Shown here one piece after another: positions 8,349-19,300 of a DNA stretch of 33,820 nt (position 1 is its first letter; each line of letters begins with the position of its first letter). Source of the DNA: a virus. The notes beneath the pieces are model-generated. The model had not been told where the DNA came from and did not search any database. It saw nothing but the letters and a program-made list of their open reading frames with translations. Position numbers and translations under genes: made by a program. The stretch spans positions 1 through 33,820 of IMG/VR virus record IMGVR_UViG_3300042485_003644; one strand, 5' to 3'.

Positions 8349-11302
8349 TAATTACACGTTATATCTATATTTATCCCAACATTGATTTGTAGAGTACTCG
8401 GAATATCATCTTCCGCACAGGCTAAATTGTAAACCGTCACGACATTTCCATTTACATAGAAATAATAACCATCATTTACCAATTGTGAAAGGTTTAATAA
8501 TAGGGCAGCCTTCCATTGATTATTTGTTGGGACTTGTCCAGTACCGTATCCTGTAAAGAAAGGTGTTTGGAACATAATATTACCATCAATCCTAACATCA
8601 ACAAACCATTCAGATAGTAATGATGATGTATTACACTCACTCAAGGTTAATCCTTGTGAGTTGAGGTATGAGTTTAGAACACTAAATAAGATTTGAGAGA
8701 AGGACGTAATTTCACTTGAGGATCCAATCCATGGATATATGAAACAATTTGCACTTTCTGTAGTACAGTCAAACGCAAATAACGTACCTGTCGCCAAGCA
8801 TGGATCTTTTTCTACAGGAACTAACTGACATCCACTTTGCCTTCTATAGACAAACTTTTGTCTTTGAAGTGGAGAGTTTTCAAATTTTACACCAGTATTC
8901 CAAATAGTTGATGCAGGAACCATCTGTTGTGTTAATCTAATCCAATATGGTCCAATACCTTGAACATATTCGATTAATTTTTGGTAAGTGAAATTGTCAT
9001 TTGGAATACCAACTAATTGATTGGATAATAAGTAATTGTAAAAAATATTGAGAAGATCAGGATATCCTGAAGTTTTACCATCAGTTGAATACCATCTATC
9101 TCTTACGTTGATAGTATTACTAATAAATGTTTGAGCAAATTCAAAGAATGTTTTCTTGTTCGCCTGTGGATTGATAAACGACCAATCAGTACTTCCAAAA
9201 CTTGGGTAAGTTGGTGTCATACCACTATTGGGAATAGGGAAATTGTCTCTTTTAGACATCTCCCAAATGTTATATAAAATACCTTGCGAAGGATTTAAGA
9301 ATAATTCAACGTTTTTAGCGTTGAGTACTAATCTTTCATCCGCAGCAACATAATAGGCTTCGTATCCAGCATTTTTAGCAACTCTAAACACAGGTGGTTG
9401 CCAACTTTTTTTGTTGTCAATTGTGTACTTGAGTCTATACCCCAAATTCATAAATGGGAAATGTCTGAATTTGTCAAAATATTCTTGTCCGTATGTAAAT
9501 GGTTGTAAAACAGTTTGAACATTTGGACTACTACCAGTGAAAACTGATAGTGACTGATTCACCACCTCGGGACTTCTGTGTTGAGGTGTAGATTCGAACC
9601 AACCAGCACCCTTCTCAAAATAATAATCATCAGTTTCAACAGGAGCTTGTGGATATCCCAATTCATCTACAGGATAATCTTCTCTTACTTGATCTACAAT
9701 GAACACATTTGATTGTGATGTAAATCCTGTATATTGAACCCCTTGTATTTTGAAAACATCACCAGGTAATAATGCTGTCGATTCTTCAACATAAGTACCA
9801 CCAGTGATTTGTGCAAACTGATTATTGAATTGTCTCATGTTTATTCTTTGGTCCGCCAAATAAACGTGTTCGTTAAACTCTATCAACGCTTCGGGAGCAC
9901 CAACTAAACGTAGTGTAAATTCAATAGATCTACGAGTACCTTTTGATTTGAATAGGTATGCCGAATTAAGAATAAGATTTCGATAAAATTGATAATTCAA
10001 TTCTGATGGAGTTAGTTCTCTTGAGAATCCAGCATATTGAGTAACACCCGTAGATGAATACACAGAACTCAAAAAGTTTTCTTCCGTGATTGGTGATATG
10101 TTAGTACTCCATCCCAAAGTTTGTGCTAAATTCTTTAGCAACATAGAAGGAATATCATTACCGGGATTATAATTTACCGAATTCATGTACGCTAATGCAT
10201 CAATGAATTGTTTTATTTGATCAAAACTTCTTCCGTAAATTTGTAAAACTTTACCAACTTTATGATCAGGCGTATCGAATTCTAATAAGGACTCTGTTAC
10301 CAAAAATCTAGCAACCAAGTTGGTTTTGAAAGCATCGAACTCAACCCCTATTTCATTAAGTTGTTCTAGGTAATCACTAAAAGCTTGCGTACGAATATCT
10401 AAATTCCATAAACCATCTACAGGCCAAGTTACACTTCTTGAGTTGACGGTTACAACACCGTTTTCATTTTCAACTGGTACACTAAAGGTTGCTGTGTAGA
10501 TTGGTAGTGATAATCTGTTAAGTAAGAATTTTTCAACTTCATCAAAATCTTCCGAAAACGATTTTTCAGTCCAATAGTCGTTTGGTTTTATAACCAAAGA
10601 CTCTAAGGTTGTTGTAATAGAACCAAATGGTTTACCGGTAACCACAACAGTTATTGTACCTGTGAATAAACTATTTGATGGTATAAAATCAACAATATTA
10701 TATGAAATACCACTAACAACTAACGCATAATCACGATATCTGTTAGTCAAATCCCTAATAGGTGAAAATTCTTGTTCTCTATTCTGTAAATTAATTATGG
10801 AATTAGTTGAATACTCAAGTGAAAATGGATTTTTTATTCTACTAACATTTATTGTGAGTTCCGTCTCATTTGAAACAGAGTCGTAACTAATATTTGTTGC
10901 CGTGTTACCCGTTGAATAATCATAGTAAATTTGATCAATCTCTAATCCAGCTGGAAAAAAATTCAAAATTCTTTGTACAGAAACTTCAAGTCGTTTCTGT
11001 AACGAACCAAATATCGTAAAATTGGTTACTTGAGATAAGTCGTAGTTTGGATAAACACGATATTCCTTCGCCAATAATAATCTCGCTTCATTAACTGATT
11101 CAATATCTAAATTTTCGAGACTAATTGGATCTTGGAATACACCAATATTGAATGTTCGATTTACCTTTTCAGAAAGTCCTGTGGAAAATTCAAAATTACC
11201 TTGCGTAAGTCCACCTCCTTGTACAGTCTGAAGACCTACAATATTATCAAAAGGAGTACCTACTCCTGATGCCGCGGTATTTGGAATGAACTTTTTAGCC
11301 AT
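8348..11302 (-). CDS. Putative baseplate/tail structural protein, tail protein I-like region
   Basis: 984 residues. The middle (about residues 330-480) has the flavour of tail protein I/wedge proteins: helical segments with RSFDQIKQFIDALAYM, a region on LLKNLAQTLGW, and LFKSKGTRRSIEFTLRLVG. This pattern (long segment, then KGT-x2-x-IEFxLRLxG) is typical of baseplate proteins that link the wedge to fibres. The N-terminal third is beta-rich. The last 160 residues carry several Cys and look fibre-like. It lies between the 302-aa gene (2-base gap) and the large adhesin (1-base overlap), fitting a role anchoring the adhesins to the baseplate. The family call is from motif feel only; T4 has no protein of clearly matching length here. 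Confidence 0.6.
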   Translation of the reverse strand: MAKKFIPNTAASGVGTPFDNIVGLQTVQGGGLTQGNFEFSTGLSEKVNRTFNIGVFQDPISLENLDIESVNEARLLLAKEYRVYPNYDLSQVTNFTIFGSLQKRLEVSVQRILNFFPAGLEIDQIYYDYSTGNTATNISYDSVSNETELTINVSRIKNPFSLEYSTNSIINLQNREQEFSPIRDLTNRYRDYALVVSGISYNIVDFIPSNSLFTGTITVVVTGKPFGSITTTLESLVIKPNDYWTEKSFSEDFDEVEKFLLNRLSLPIYTATFSVPVENENGVVTVNSRSVTWPVDGLWNLDIRTQAFSDYLEQLNEIGVEFDAFKTNLVARFLVTESLLEFDTPDHKVGKVLQIYGRSFDQIKQFIDALAYMNSVNYNPGNDIPSMLLKNLAQTLGWSTNISPITEENFLSSVYSSTGVTQYAGFSRELTPSELNYQFYRNLILNSAYLFKSKGTRRSIEFTLRLVGAPEALIEFNEHVYLADQRINMRQFNNQFAQITGGTYVEESTALLPGDVFKIQGVQYTGFTSQSNVFIVDQVREDYPVDELGYPQAPVETDDYYFEKGAGWFESTPQHRSPEVVNQSLSVFTGSSPNVQTVLQPFTYGQEYFDKFRHFPFMNLGYRLKYTIDNKKSWQPPVFRVAKNAGYEAYYVAADERLVLNAKNVELFLNPSQGILYNIWEMSKRDNFPIPNSGMTPTYPSFGSTDWSFINPQANKKTFFEFAQTFISNTINVRDRWYSTDGKTSGYPDLLNIFYNYLLSNQLVGIPNDNFTYQKLIEYVQGIGPYWIRLTQQMVPASTIWNTGVKFENSPLQRQKFVYRRQSGCQLVPVEKDPCLATGTLFAFDCTTESANCFIYPWIGSSSEITSFSQILFSVLNSYLNSQGLTLSECNTSSLLSEWFVDVRIDGNIMFQTPFFTGYGTGQVPTNNQWKAALLLNLSQLVNDGYYFYVNGNVVTVYNLACAEDDIPSTLQINVGINIDITCN

Positions 11303-11304
11303 TA

Positions 11305-12213
11305 TTATTGTTCAGTAATATTTTGGAAATTCTTACTAAAGTCTATATTATCACCACGATTTTCTTTAACCTCATAAAGAAGATTATTGAAGTCATCCTT
11401 GATTTCGTATAAGTTGAACTGCTGGTAAATGTTATTTTCAGCGTCGTAGATTGTGTAGATACCATCTTCCATACTCTTAGTCTGATTACCGTAAAGTGCA
11501 ATTCCAAGAGTATCAATATCGTATTGACTAACATTCACCTCAAGAGTTAATGGATTGAAGTATGTGTTAGATAAAATAATACTTTGTGCTGGTTGACCAA
11601 TGAATGGTGTTGCATTGGGTTTGTTAGTCGGTGCTGAACTTGGTGAAAGGGTACAAAAAACTAAATTAGTCTGACCTTCCGTGTAACGGTATCTTACGGC
11701 TTTTTGTTGTGTATTAGTAAGGTTTTGTACAATTGGTTCACAGAAAAAGTTTGAGGTAATTATTCTGAAAAAATTTGGAATTTTACTACCATCAGCATTT
11801 AGATATTCTACTCTGAAACCAACCAATCCCTGAGCAACAAACTTATTTACAAATTGACTCGGAACATTTGACAAATCAATAACAATTCCTTTGACGTTTG
11901 GTAGAGCGGATAAAACACCACAATCAGTAATTGTCGTTCTAATTTCTGCGGGTCGGATATACAACGTATATATACCCAATTGATTGAATACATCTGCGGG
12001 TAACCTTAGATTATAAAGACCACCTAAAATTTCGTTTGTATTACCACCCGTTTGGTTGTTATTAAAATAAGGTCTTAGAATAGAGGCTGCGTCAAGTTGA
12101 GTTAAGACAAAATTATCTGTAACATCCCTTGAGGGTGTGTAATTCATAATGATTTGAACGTCTTCGGGAGATACATCTGCCGGTCTAATCGTTCCGTAGG
12201 TTCCTGTTGCCAT
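11305..12213 (-). CDS. Hypothetical phage structural protein (302 aa)
   Basis: No family recognised. The protein starts MATGTYGTIRPADVSPEDVQ and is soluble and mixed alpha/beta, without signal peptide or membrane segment. It includes beta-rich stretches such as GIYTLYIRPAEIRTTI and a C-terminal part with DGIYTIYDAENNIYQQFNLYEI, which look like virion proteins. The start codon lies one base after the stop of the HNH gene and the stop lies two bases before the 984-aa gene. Position within the baseplate cluster suggests a baseplate or fibre-attachment component; this is inference from context. Confidence 0.6.
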   Translation of the reverse strand: MATGTYGTIRPADVSPEDVQIIMNYTPSRDVTDNFVLTQLDAASILRPYFNNNQTGGNTNEILGGLYNLRLPADVFNQLGIYTLYIRPAEIRTTITDCGVLSALPNVKGIVIDLSNVPSQFVNKFVAQGLVGFRVEYLNADGSKIPNFFRIITSNFFCEPIVQNLTNTQQKAVRYRYTEGQTNLVFCTLSPSSAPTNKPNATPFIGQPAQSIILSNTYFNPLTLEVNVSQYDIDTLGIALYGNQTKSMEDGIYTIYDAENNIYQQFNLYEIKDDFNNLLYEVKENRGDNIDFSKNFQNITEQ

Positions 12214-12214
12214 A

Positions 12215-12736
12215 TTAGAATGTTATCTTATTAGATTTTCTTTTATTTTGATATTTCCAAAGAGGTTGTAAATTTGAATAATGATTTAATTTGCACACAT
12301 CGTTTTGATCTTTGGCCGAAGAAATCGGTATTTTATGGTCAATTTCCCATTCTCCATAATTTTCCCAAGACATCCCACTTTCAAATAAGTTTTGAATGTA
12401 TATCTTAAAAGATATTACATCCATACCCAAACATTCTAAAGTCTTTTGTGTTTTTCCTTTAATAATATTACAAATTCTTGATCTAATATTTCCTATCATT
12501 CTATATGTAACATCAGACTCACGTCTTTTTTTTTGATATTCAATATTATAAGTTGGATTCAATTGACGATATTTTCTTTGATATTCAGTAATCCTTTCAC
12601 GGTTTTCAGAATTATATTTTTTCTTCATATCTGATTGACAGACACGACAGTAACTTCTTTTACCTAATTTACCATATTTTTGATTGTTAAAATCAATTAA
12701 TGGTTTTTCAATATTACAAAGACTACAAACTTTCAT
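12215..12736 (-). CDS. Free-standing HNH endonuclease
   Basis: 173 residues. An N-terminal zinc-ribbon-like motif has Cys4, Cys7, Cys30 and Cys33. A basic helical region (about 36-100, rich in Lys, Arg, Tyr and Gln) probably contacts DNA. The HNH core is EWEIDHKIPIS with Asp133-His134, then SNLQPLW with Asn155, and the ending QNKRKSNK with Asn164, the usual form in phage HNH enzymes. Such proteins cut DNA and often act as homing endonucleases that spread into related phages. It interrupts a block of structural genes, between the 359-aa and 302-aa genes, and is preceded by its own TATTTAT motif, so it is probably a later insertion. Nothing looks broken. Target unknown. Confidence 0.9.
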   Translation of the reverse strand: MKVCSLCNIEKPLIDFNNQKYGKLGKRSYCRVCQSDMKKKYNSENRERITEYQRKYRQLNPTYNIEYQKKRRESDVTYRMIGNIRSRICNIIKGKTQKTLECLGMDVISFKIYIQNLFESGMSWENYGEWEIDHKIPISSAKDQNDVCKLNHYSNLQPLWKYQNKRKSNKITF

Positions 12737-12740
12737 ATCT

Positions 12741-12747
12741 ATAAATA
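12741..12747 (-). promoter_or_regulatory. TATTTAT motif just upstream of the HNH gene
   Basis: The minus strand reads GTATTTATAGATATG, with the motif only four bases from the start codon. If it were a -10 element the transcript would be leaderless, so a translational role is also possible. The reverse complement, TATAAATA, is identical to the T4 late promoter core, but it points away from the gene. Confidence 0.3.
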
Positions 12748-12761
12748 CTTAAGTTCATTTT

Positions 12762-13841
12762 TTATATGACATTGAAAAATCTATAACCATACTTAATCAA
12801 ATCACCTAAATTATCAACTTCTCCAATTCGTTGTACTCGTTCATAGGCCGAGTTTTTTCCTCTTTCGATGAAGACATTTGATTGTATTTCTGCTTGGGCA
12901 GATATTCCTAATAATAATTCATCTTTTACAAGTGGTTCTGCAACCATCCAATCAGCGGATAATCCTGATGAGTAAATAGAGTAAATTGTGGTTCCATTCG
13001 CATAGTCAACATAACTAACATCTTGAATCGTGTAGGCGGTATATAGTAGGTTCATTTCTGTGATAATACCATAATCAATACCTTCTCTTTGAATTGGTAG
13101 TAATAATTGATAACGATTAGTGCCATATTGTGCTAATTCAGTAATCCTTGACGATGTTAGTCCTGTAATCAAAAATGGGACTGATACATAATTGTCAGAT
13201 GTTTGGGCGTTGACAACGTTTTCACTATCACCAGTGAATATGTAGTTGTACGAAATTGGTGTCGCAGTCCACGCTCCAACATTTGGAGTAAAATAGGCAG
13301 TACCTTCGGGATTGAAGTTGGGAACGTCCACAAAAGGTGTCTGAATTACTTTTGACACTGTTGTATTACCCCACGGATTATTTTGAGATAAAGTTATAGT
13401 ATACTCACTCGGTGTTGATGGATAAGTGTGAACCAATGAATTTGGGGTGAATACATTTATACTTTGGACAGGACTTCCATCACCCCAATCCAACGAATAT
13501 GAAGATAGTTGTAAAAAGTTATTGAATTCAATATCTGATGTGTTATAAACATTCCATGTGTAGGGATTGATAGTTGTTGAAGAAAATATAAAATTGTTTA
13601 CAACATCTTTCTGTAATATGGCACCATCAAATACTGAGTAATATCCAATATCTACGGTATTCTCAACAAGAAGGATCGGGACTGTGAGACCTGTAAGTAA
13701 TGATGTACCATTAGAACCTCCAGTCAATGTTTGAGTCATCCCCGAATAAACACCAAAAGTTTCACCTGAGTAAGTTACTTCATGGATAATTGTGGATAGG
13801 TCACCAGGTGAAACCCTTATTTTCATTATTTGAGTTTCCAT
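12762..13841 (-). CDS. Putative structural protein with PKD-like domain
   Basis: 359 residues. Residues about 108-165 look like a PKD or immunoglobulin-like fold: SLDWGDGSP followed by LVHTYPSTPSEYTITL, matching the W-D-(F/G)-G-D-G core and the H-x-Y-x3-G-x-Y/F core of PKD domains. The rest is beta-rich without recognised motifs; the C-terminus (RVQRIGEVDNLGDLIKYGY) may be helical. PKD domains serve as spacers or binding modules in surface proteins. The ATG overlaps the previous stop by one base (TAATG), indicating translational coupling. Position suggests a baseplate or tail component. Confidence 0.65.
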   Translation of the reverse strand: METQIMKIRVSPGDLSTIIHEVTYSGETFGVYSGMTQTLTGGSNGTSLLTGLTVPILLVENTVDIGYYSVFDGAILQKDVVNNFIFSSTTINPYTWNVYNTSDIEFNNFLQLSSYSLDWGDGSPVQSINVFTPNSLVHTYPSTPSEYTITLSQNNPWGNTTVSKVIQTPFVDVPNFNPEGTAYFTPNVGAWTATPISYNYIFTGDSENVVNAQTSDNYVSVPFLITGLTSSRITELAQYGTNRYQLLLPIQREGIDYGIITEMNLLYTAYTIQDVSYVDYANGTTIYSIYSSGLSADWMVAEPLVKDELLLGISAQAEIQSNVFIERGKNSAYERVQRIGEVDNLGDLIKYGYRFFNVI

Positions 13842-14626
13842 TACGGGTTCACATATTCATACCATTTTATCGGATTTGACAAAGTCCCCGCCAAAATAGA
13901 TACCGGATATTCAAACATCTGATATTTTTGAGTTGGGTAGTCAAGTTTCACTCTATAATAGAAATACTCATCAGGTGGAAAATCTGTTGGATTTGACAAT
14001 GTATTTTGAGGTCTATTCATCATTTTTGTAAACTGACCTGTACTTCCGTCAAAAAATTTGGCAGTCATATAAAATTCATCTACGTTGATGAAATCTCTTT
14101 TTTTCAACCAATAAATAAAAAACCCTTCTTTATCACCAATATAATCCAAAGAATATTTTGGTTTTTTAATTTGTACTTGTGTAGTACCATTCAAGTTTGC
14201 CGTTTCTAAAAATCCCTGTTGGACAGGTAAAATAATTGTGACATAAGCTTGTTGATCTCTATTCAAAGGGGTGGTATACAAATCCAACTTCCAAAATGAT
14301 TTGGTAAATGGTTGTTGGTAATAATAAATTTGACCCACATCAAACTTTGACGTGTATGAATTTACATAAGAACCTGATGGATTTGAAACAGAATTCCACA
14401 AATAAAACTCATAATTCAATGAGGATTTATTAACATCATATTCTTTATGTTCAAATCTCGTAACCTCGAAATCCTCGTCTTTATTAAGAATTTCTTCAAT
14501 AATACTTGCTTCGTATTTTTCAATAGCCTGTTGTTGGCCTTGGAAATCCCACGTTTGCTCAATAGGTATTTGTAAATCAATACCTCCTTGATTTCTAATC
14601 TCAACTCTAATATTATTCACACCCAT
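13841..14626 (-). CDS. Hypothetical baseplate-region protein (about 261 aa)
   Basis: No family recognised. The preferred start is the ATG at 14626 (MGVNNIRVEIRNQGG), which overlaps the preceding gene by 14 bases. An ATG at 14662 would add 12 residues (MKFIRSFLTLLS) but would overlap by 50 bases, unlike the 1-4 base overlaps elsewhere in the cluster. The protein is soluble, rich in aromatic residues (YYYQQPF, WYEYVNP at the end), and seems mixed alpha/beta. It lies in a tightly packed run of structural genes, so a baseplate or tail role is inferred. Confidence 0.65.
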   Translation of the reverse strand: MGVNNIRVEIRNQGGIDLQIPIEQTWDFQGQQQAIEKYEASIIEEILNKDEDFEVTRFEHKEYDVNKSSLNYEFYLWNSVSNPSGSYVNSYTSKFDVGQIYYYQQPFTKSFWKLDLYTTPLNRDQQAYVTIILPVQQGFLETANLNGTTQVQIKKPKYSLDYIGDKEGFFIYWLKKRDFINVDEFYMTAKFFDGSTGQFTKMMNRPQNTLSNPTDFPPDEYFYYRVKLDYPTQKYQMFEYPVSILAGTLSNPIKWYEYVNP

Positions 14627-16340
14627 CGATAACAGGGTCAGGAATGACCGAATAAATTTCATTTATGTCGAAAGACGCACCTTCAGGATAAAGTCTGAAT
14701 ATGATATTAGTAAATGGATAGTGAGCCTCGTTTAAAAATGGGTAATCAACACCATTATCATTTGTATCAACAAAACCAAATGGATATATATCTCTCCAAT
14801 ACCAAAGTTTTTGAGTGTTACTAAAATACGAGTAACTTGGCACACCTACAACAAAGTTTTCTTCTGCAGTTTCAACATAGTCAGAGAATACTTTCAGTCT
14901 TATCGGATAGTGAACCTGATAATAATATCCATTAGGATTAGATGTTGGTGATCCACTAACATCAAAACCTTTAGTATAATAAGTTAGTTTATTCATGTAA
15001 CGAGAAATAACCCTTTCCTCCTGTGTTATATTATTCCACTCACACCAATCACCATACATCGTATCTCCACTCATCCTTGGTAGGTTTACCGTGAACGTGT
15101 AACAATCTGAAGGTATTACACATACAGTTGACCCGTCAATATTTCTAACATATGTTGAGGTGTTGTTTGTCTCAACGGCATTTCCGTTTGTTAAATCCCA
15201 CCATGGATTTGTTTCACCAGGTATCATATTAAATTCCCATCCTCGTCTAAGTTTGTTCCACCATCCAAAATAACCCACATTTTGGAATGTTACAAAAATT
15301 TGGGTCAACGGTTTTTTATTATTGTCTAATTGATTAATTATTTCCAAATCTTTAGACAACGTCATATTGTAGGTGTTGGAACTTTGCCATTCAGCGATCC
15401 TTGCAACATTATTTGGGGTTAGAGAAGAAAATTGATAGGCGGCATGATCTCCAAATGGATTCAATTCAAAACCATTTTTTGTTATGAGAGAATCACTTGG
15501 ATTTGTGATAACTTTGTGCATTCTAACATAATAAATTGATGTCGTTTCTCCCGAGTTGTTGATGTCAATAATTCTTTTGAATACACCTTCATTACCTGAA
15601 TTGAATGTAGTACCGGTATAACCAACATTTACAATGTTGAATACATATTCATCCGACCCTAAATTACCATTACCCAAACTGAAAACTTGGAATGTATTTG
15701 TACCATTATAATCAAATGATAATAAAACATAATCCGATTCTCTTAAACCATGTTTTACAGGACAATTCATCTGTATAATTGGTAATCCATTATCGGAACC
15801 TGCGGTGATGTAAAATGGAATACCGTCACCTGACACCCAATCCGACAAGGCCGAACCATTTGTAAAATAATATTTCATAGGTACGGAGAAATTATTTTCA
15901 AACGGATAAGAAACAACTACATTCCAATTATAACTTGATGCACTTTTGGTAATAAAATTTACTTGAGGATTTGTAACATCAGTTCGTATAAATTCAAATT
16001 CTTGATACGATGGTAATCCACTCCAAGAGTTATTACCACCCAAAAGGGGTGTTGAAGATTCAGGGTTGATATAGTAGAGTTCGTTCAAAAAATTTTCATA
16101 CTCAGTAGTCCCTACTAAATTATTTTCATAGATATAAGAAAACTTAACTATAGGTCTAAATGTTGTGGACTTATTTCGTTCCTCATCAAACAACGTTGCT
16201 AAATTTACCGTCACAGTTCTATCATAATCAATCAATTCTGACTGAGTTTGATTCAATTCAGTATTGATACTAATATCACTATCCGGTGCTGATTGATATT
16301 GTAAATCCGGTTTGATTACTATGTAATTATTCTGACTCAT
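14613..16340 (-). CDS. Hypothetical baseplate-region structural protein (575 aa)
   Basis: Starts MSQNNYIVIKPDLQYQ, with the ATG overlapping the stop of the 1676-aa gene by four bases (ATGA), a sign of coupling. It is beta-rich, Asn- and aromatic-rich, with no membrane segment, and ends with few charged residues (PDPVIDGCE). It occupies the position after the presumed gp7-like protein in the T4 order, but no sequence motif of gp8 is recognised. A wedge component is plausible by synteny only. Confidence 0.65.
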   Translation of the reverse strand: MSQNNYIVIKPDLQYQSAPDSDISINTELNQTQSELIDYDRTVTVNLATLFDEERNKSTTFRPIVKFSYIYENNLVGTTEYENFLNELYYINPESSTPLLGGNNSWSGLPSYQEFEFIRTDVTNPQVNFITKSASSYNWNVVVSYPFENNFSVPMKYYFTNGSALSDWVSGDGIPFYITAGSDNGLPIIQMNCPVKHGLRESDYVLLSFDYNGTNTFQVFSLGNGNLGSDEYVFNIVNVGYTGTTFNSGNEGVFKRIIDINNSGETTSIYYVRMHKVITNPSDSLITKNGFELNPFGDHAAYQFSSLTPNNVARIAEWQSSNTYNMTLSKDLEIINQLDNNKKPLTQIFVTFQNVGYFGWWNKLRRGWEFNMIPGETNPWWDLTNGNAVETNNTSTYVRNIDGSTVCVIPSDCYTFTVNLPRMSGDTMYGDWCEWNNITQEERVISRYMNKLTYYTKGFDVSGSPTSNPNGYYYQVHYPIRLKVFSDYVETAEENFVVGVPSYSYFSNTQKLWYWRDIYPFGFVDTNDNGVDYPFLNEAHYPFTNIIFRLYPEGASFDINEIYSVIPDPVIDGCE

Positions 16341-19300
16341 TCTTCAATTCCCAAATATTTCTCCCTGAATTTATCCATGGCACTTGCACCAACTCTGAGC
16401 CCGAAATAAAAATACCACGGGGCCGAGGTAATCGTCGTAAAATTATTACCACCCAAATTGCTTGGAACGTATTCCCCTAATGCGTTTCTTTGGAAGATAT
16501 ACCCCAATCTGTTTTCAATCATTCCATTATTTCCCAAGAAATAAGGTGATGTGAGTCTATCGAGTGATTGATACTTTTGACCGTATATGTTTTGACCCCT
16601 ATTTGAAGAGTATTGAGTATTCCAAGTGTTTTTATCATTCCCAAAAATAGATGGTTGGGCGGGTTGTGAAAAAGCATTGTTCTGCCAACTGTAGAAAGGA
16701 ACAAACTGTGATTTAGTTCCAAGATAATCAGCCAACAAAATTGGCCCTGTGGAATTTCTATCTATTCTTCTTGGTGAAATTAAATCCCTTTGTTCGGGGA
16801 AAGATTCATAAAAAATACCAAAGACAGGATTACCCTGACTGTCTGACGAAATATAAATCGGATTATCACCAGGAATTGTAGGATTATCAACATAACTTCC
16901 TTCGTTGAACGGTGTAACACCGAATTGAGAATTGATTTGTAACATCTGAGCGTAATCACCATCCACCCTTTGACCATCTCTTGAAAAGAATGAATTTAGT
17001 GCCGCATTACCAGTGGAGAATATACTTTGCAAAAAGTTGATGTTTACTAATCTTGAGACCTTAAATACTCCGACCAAATTTTCTATTTCATTCCACGAAG
17101 TCGAATTAATATTATCCATTTGGTACCCGTAGTAATCTGGACTCATAATAACATCTTTAGTCCAAAAATATTTTGGTCCCAAATCCAAAATCGTCGTTGG
17201 ATATAACAAATTGTATTTGTTAAGGGGTATTATATCCAAACCAGGAATAATTGTACCAGTTTTGTCAGGAGCCTTTTTACCTATAAACGTATTCGTTGTT
17301 GAATTCCATGGACTAGATCTGTAATAGAAATTATTAGTATCTTCATCGAAAACCATTGTATCAGCACAGAAAGTATATGTTACAATTGAAGATGGTCCAA
17401 CGGGAATAACTCTTCTAACCTGTAAATTACCATTCACATCAAATGATGGTCTATTCTTAAACGGGAATGCATACAGTGTTCCGTTGACCCACGAATTTAC
17501 AAAAATGTGGGAAAATACTCCACGACAAAAAGCAAATGTTAATCTAAATCTTTGTAACCACTCAAAATAATTTTGAATTGATATTTGAATTGTTGCCAAA
17601 TAAGATCCTTCCTCGTTTGGTGCCAACAAATCATAACAACCATCTTGAACTCTTACGGGATCTTCGTTTGCGGGACATGGATCCAAAATCGTTAATCTTC
17701 CCTCAGAATCTGTGGTGTAACATCTAAGTGGTACCATACCACTACAACCGAAACTTGAGATTACCCTATCCAAATCACTATCATTACCACTTATTTCTTG
17801 AGGTTCTCCCAAACCAAAATCGCCTGAAATTACATATCCAACTTCATTAGCACCTAAAGAACCAATGTAATAAAATGAGAAATTATCATTCTGATATAAG
17901 GCAAATGAGTTGTTACTCAATAATTGGTTATTACCATAAGTCGGAATTTGAGTGTTATCTGACGTAGGTAATCTGTCAGATCTCAAAATTAGTTTTGCAT
18001 TATTGATTGTTGAATCAAATGCAATATTAACACTCAACAAGTTTGAGTATGATGGTGCGTAAACTCTTGAGTCATAAGATAGTCCTACAATCCCACTAAT
18101 TCCAAGGAATGATCCTCCTTCAATATCTCCTTGATACTCAGTATCAAAAAATCTGAACTTCTGTTGTGTGTTTCCGTCGTCAGACAAATCCCCGCCCGAG
18201 AGATAATTGTTGTTCATAAAGTAGGACAATGTCTTATCACCAGGATATGGTACAAAACTAATTTGCGATTTATCCAAAGATGAATAAAACCTTATAGAAT
18301 TTGAATTTACACTTTGAAACTCACTATTCTTAACAATAAAATTGAAAGGTTGATGATATAACGGTGATGTTGAGTAGGGGGTAAGGTGACTTTCAGGTGT
18401 CTTATAATTCGTATACCAAGACCCACTTCCACTGTTGGGTTGGATAGGAATATTCAAATAATACTCACCACTTACTGTCACAGTATTCGTCCCCAAATTA
18501 TATCCAAATAACTTTGACAAATCATAGGTAATTTTTTGTTTTTCAGTAAATGGGTCAACCCCACGAGTCAAGAATACAATTTGATAACTTTCCCATTGAT
18601 CTCCAACACTCTGTAAACAATTAAGTGTCACATCACTGAAGGTACCATCACTTTCACGATATCTAATTTTTTGTTCCTTATCAATAATGTACTTTCTAAG
18701 TAAGGAATTGTTTGATGATAATAGAGTGTTAATTTCACTTACCGTTCCACCAGTAATAACTTGGAAATACTCTGTTCCTGTTTTTTGACGGTAATAATCC
18801 TCATTAGTTGAACCCGAAATATAAATTGTTGAGCTTCCTAAAGTACCATCGCTCTTGATATAACTCAGATTTTTTGTAACAATCCCTTGGCTAGTAGTAC
18901 CTGTTATCGAGTAATTCCCGAATTGATTCAATGTAGTGGACGACATGTTGATGTCGACAATGTTATCCGGATCAGTAAATGTAAGTAAAGTACCTGTAGG
19001 AAGTTGACTTGATGGTTGAATTAATAAAACCATCATATTGTCGGTAAAAGGTTGAGAAATAAAACTCGGTGTTGATACTGTTGTTTGTATTATATTCAAT
19101 TCTTCGAAGTACCTTTCTCTGATGTTCGCTAAATTTAGACTTTGAGAATAGTTGATATCATAATTTAATAAGATATTGAAACCTGTAGAACTGTATGACT
19201 TAACGATCGGTGTTCCAACCATTTTACCGTCTGTAGTTGGATCACCTAAAGGATAACCAGCAAGTCCATAACGGAAACCAATTATATCTGCTTGATATTT

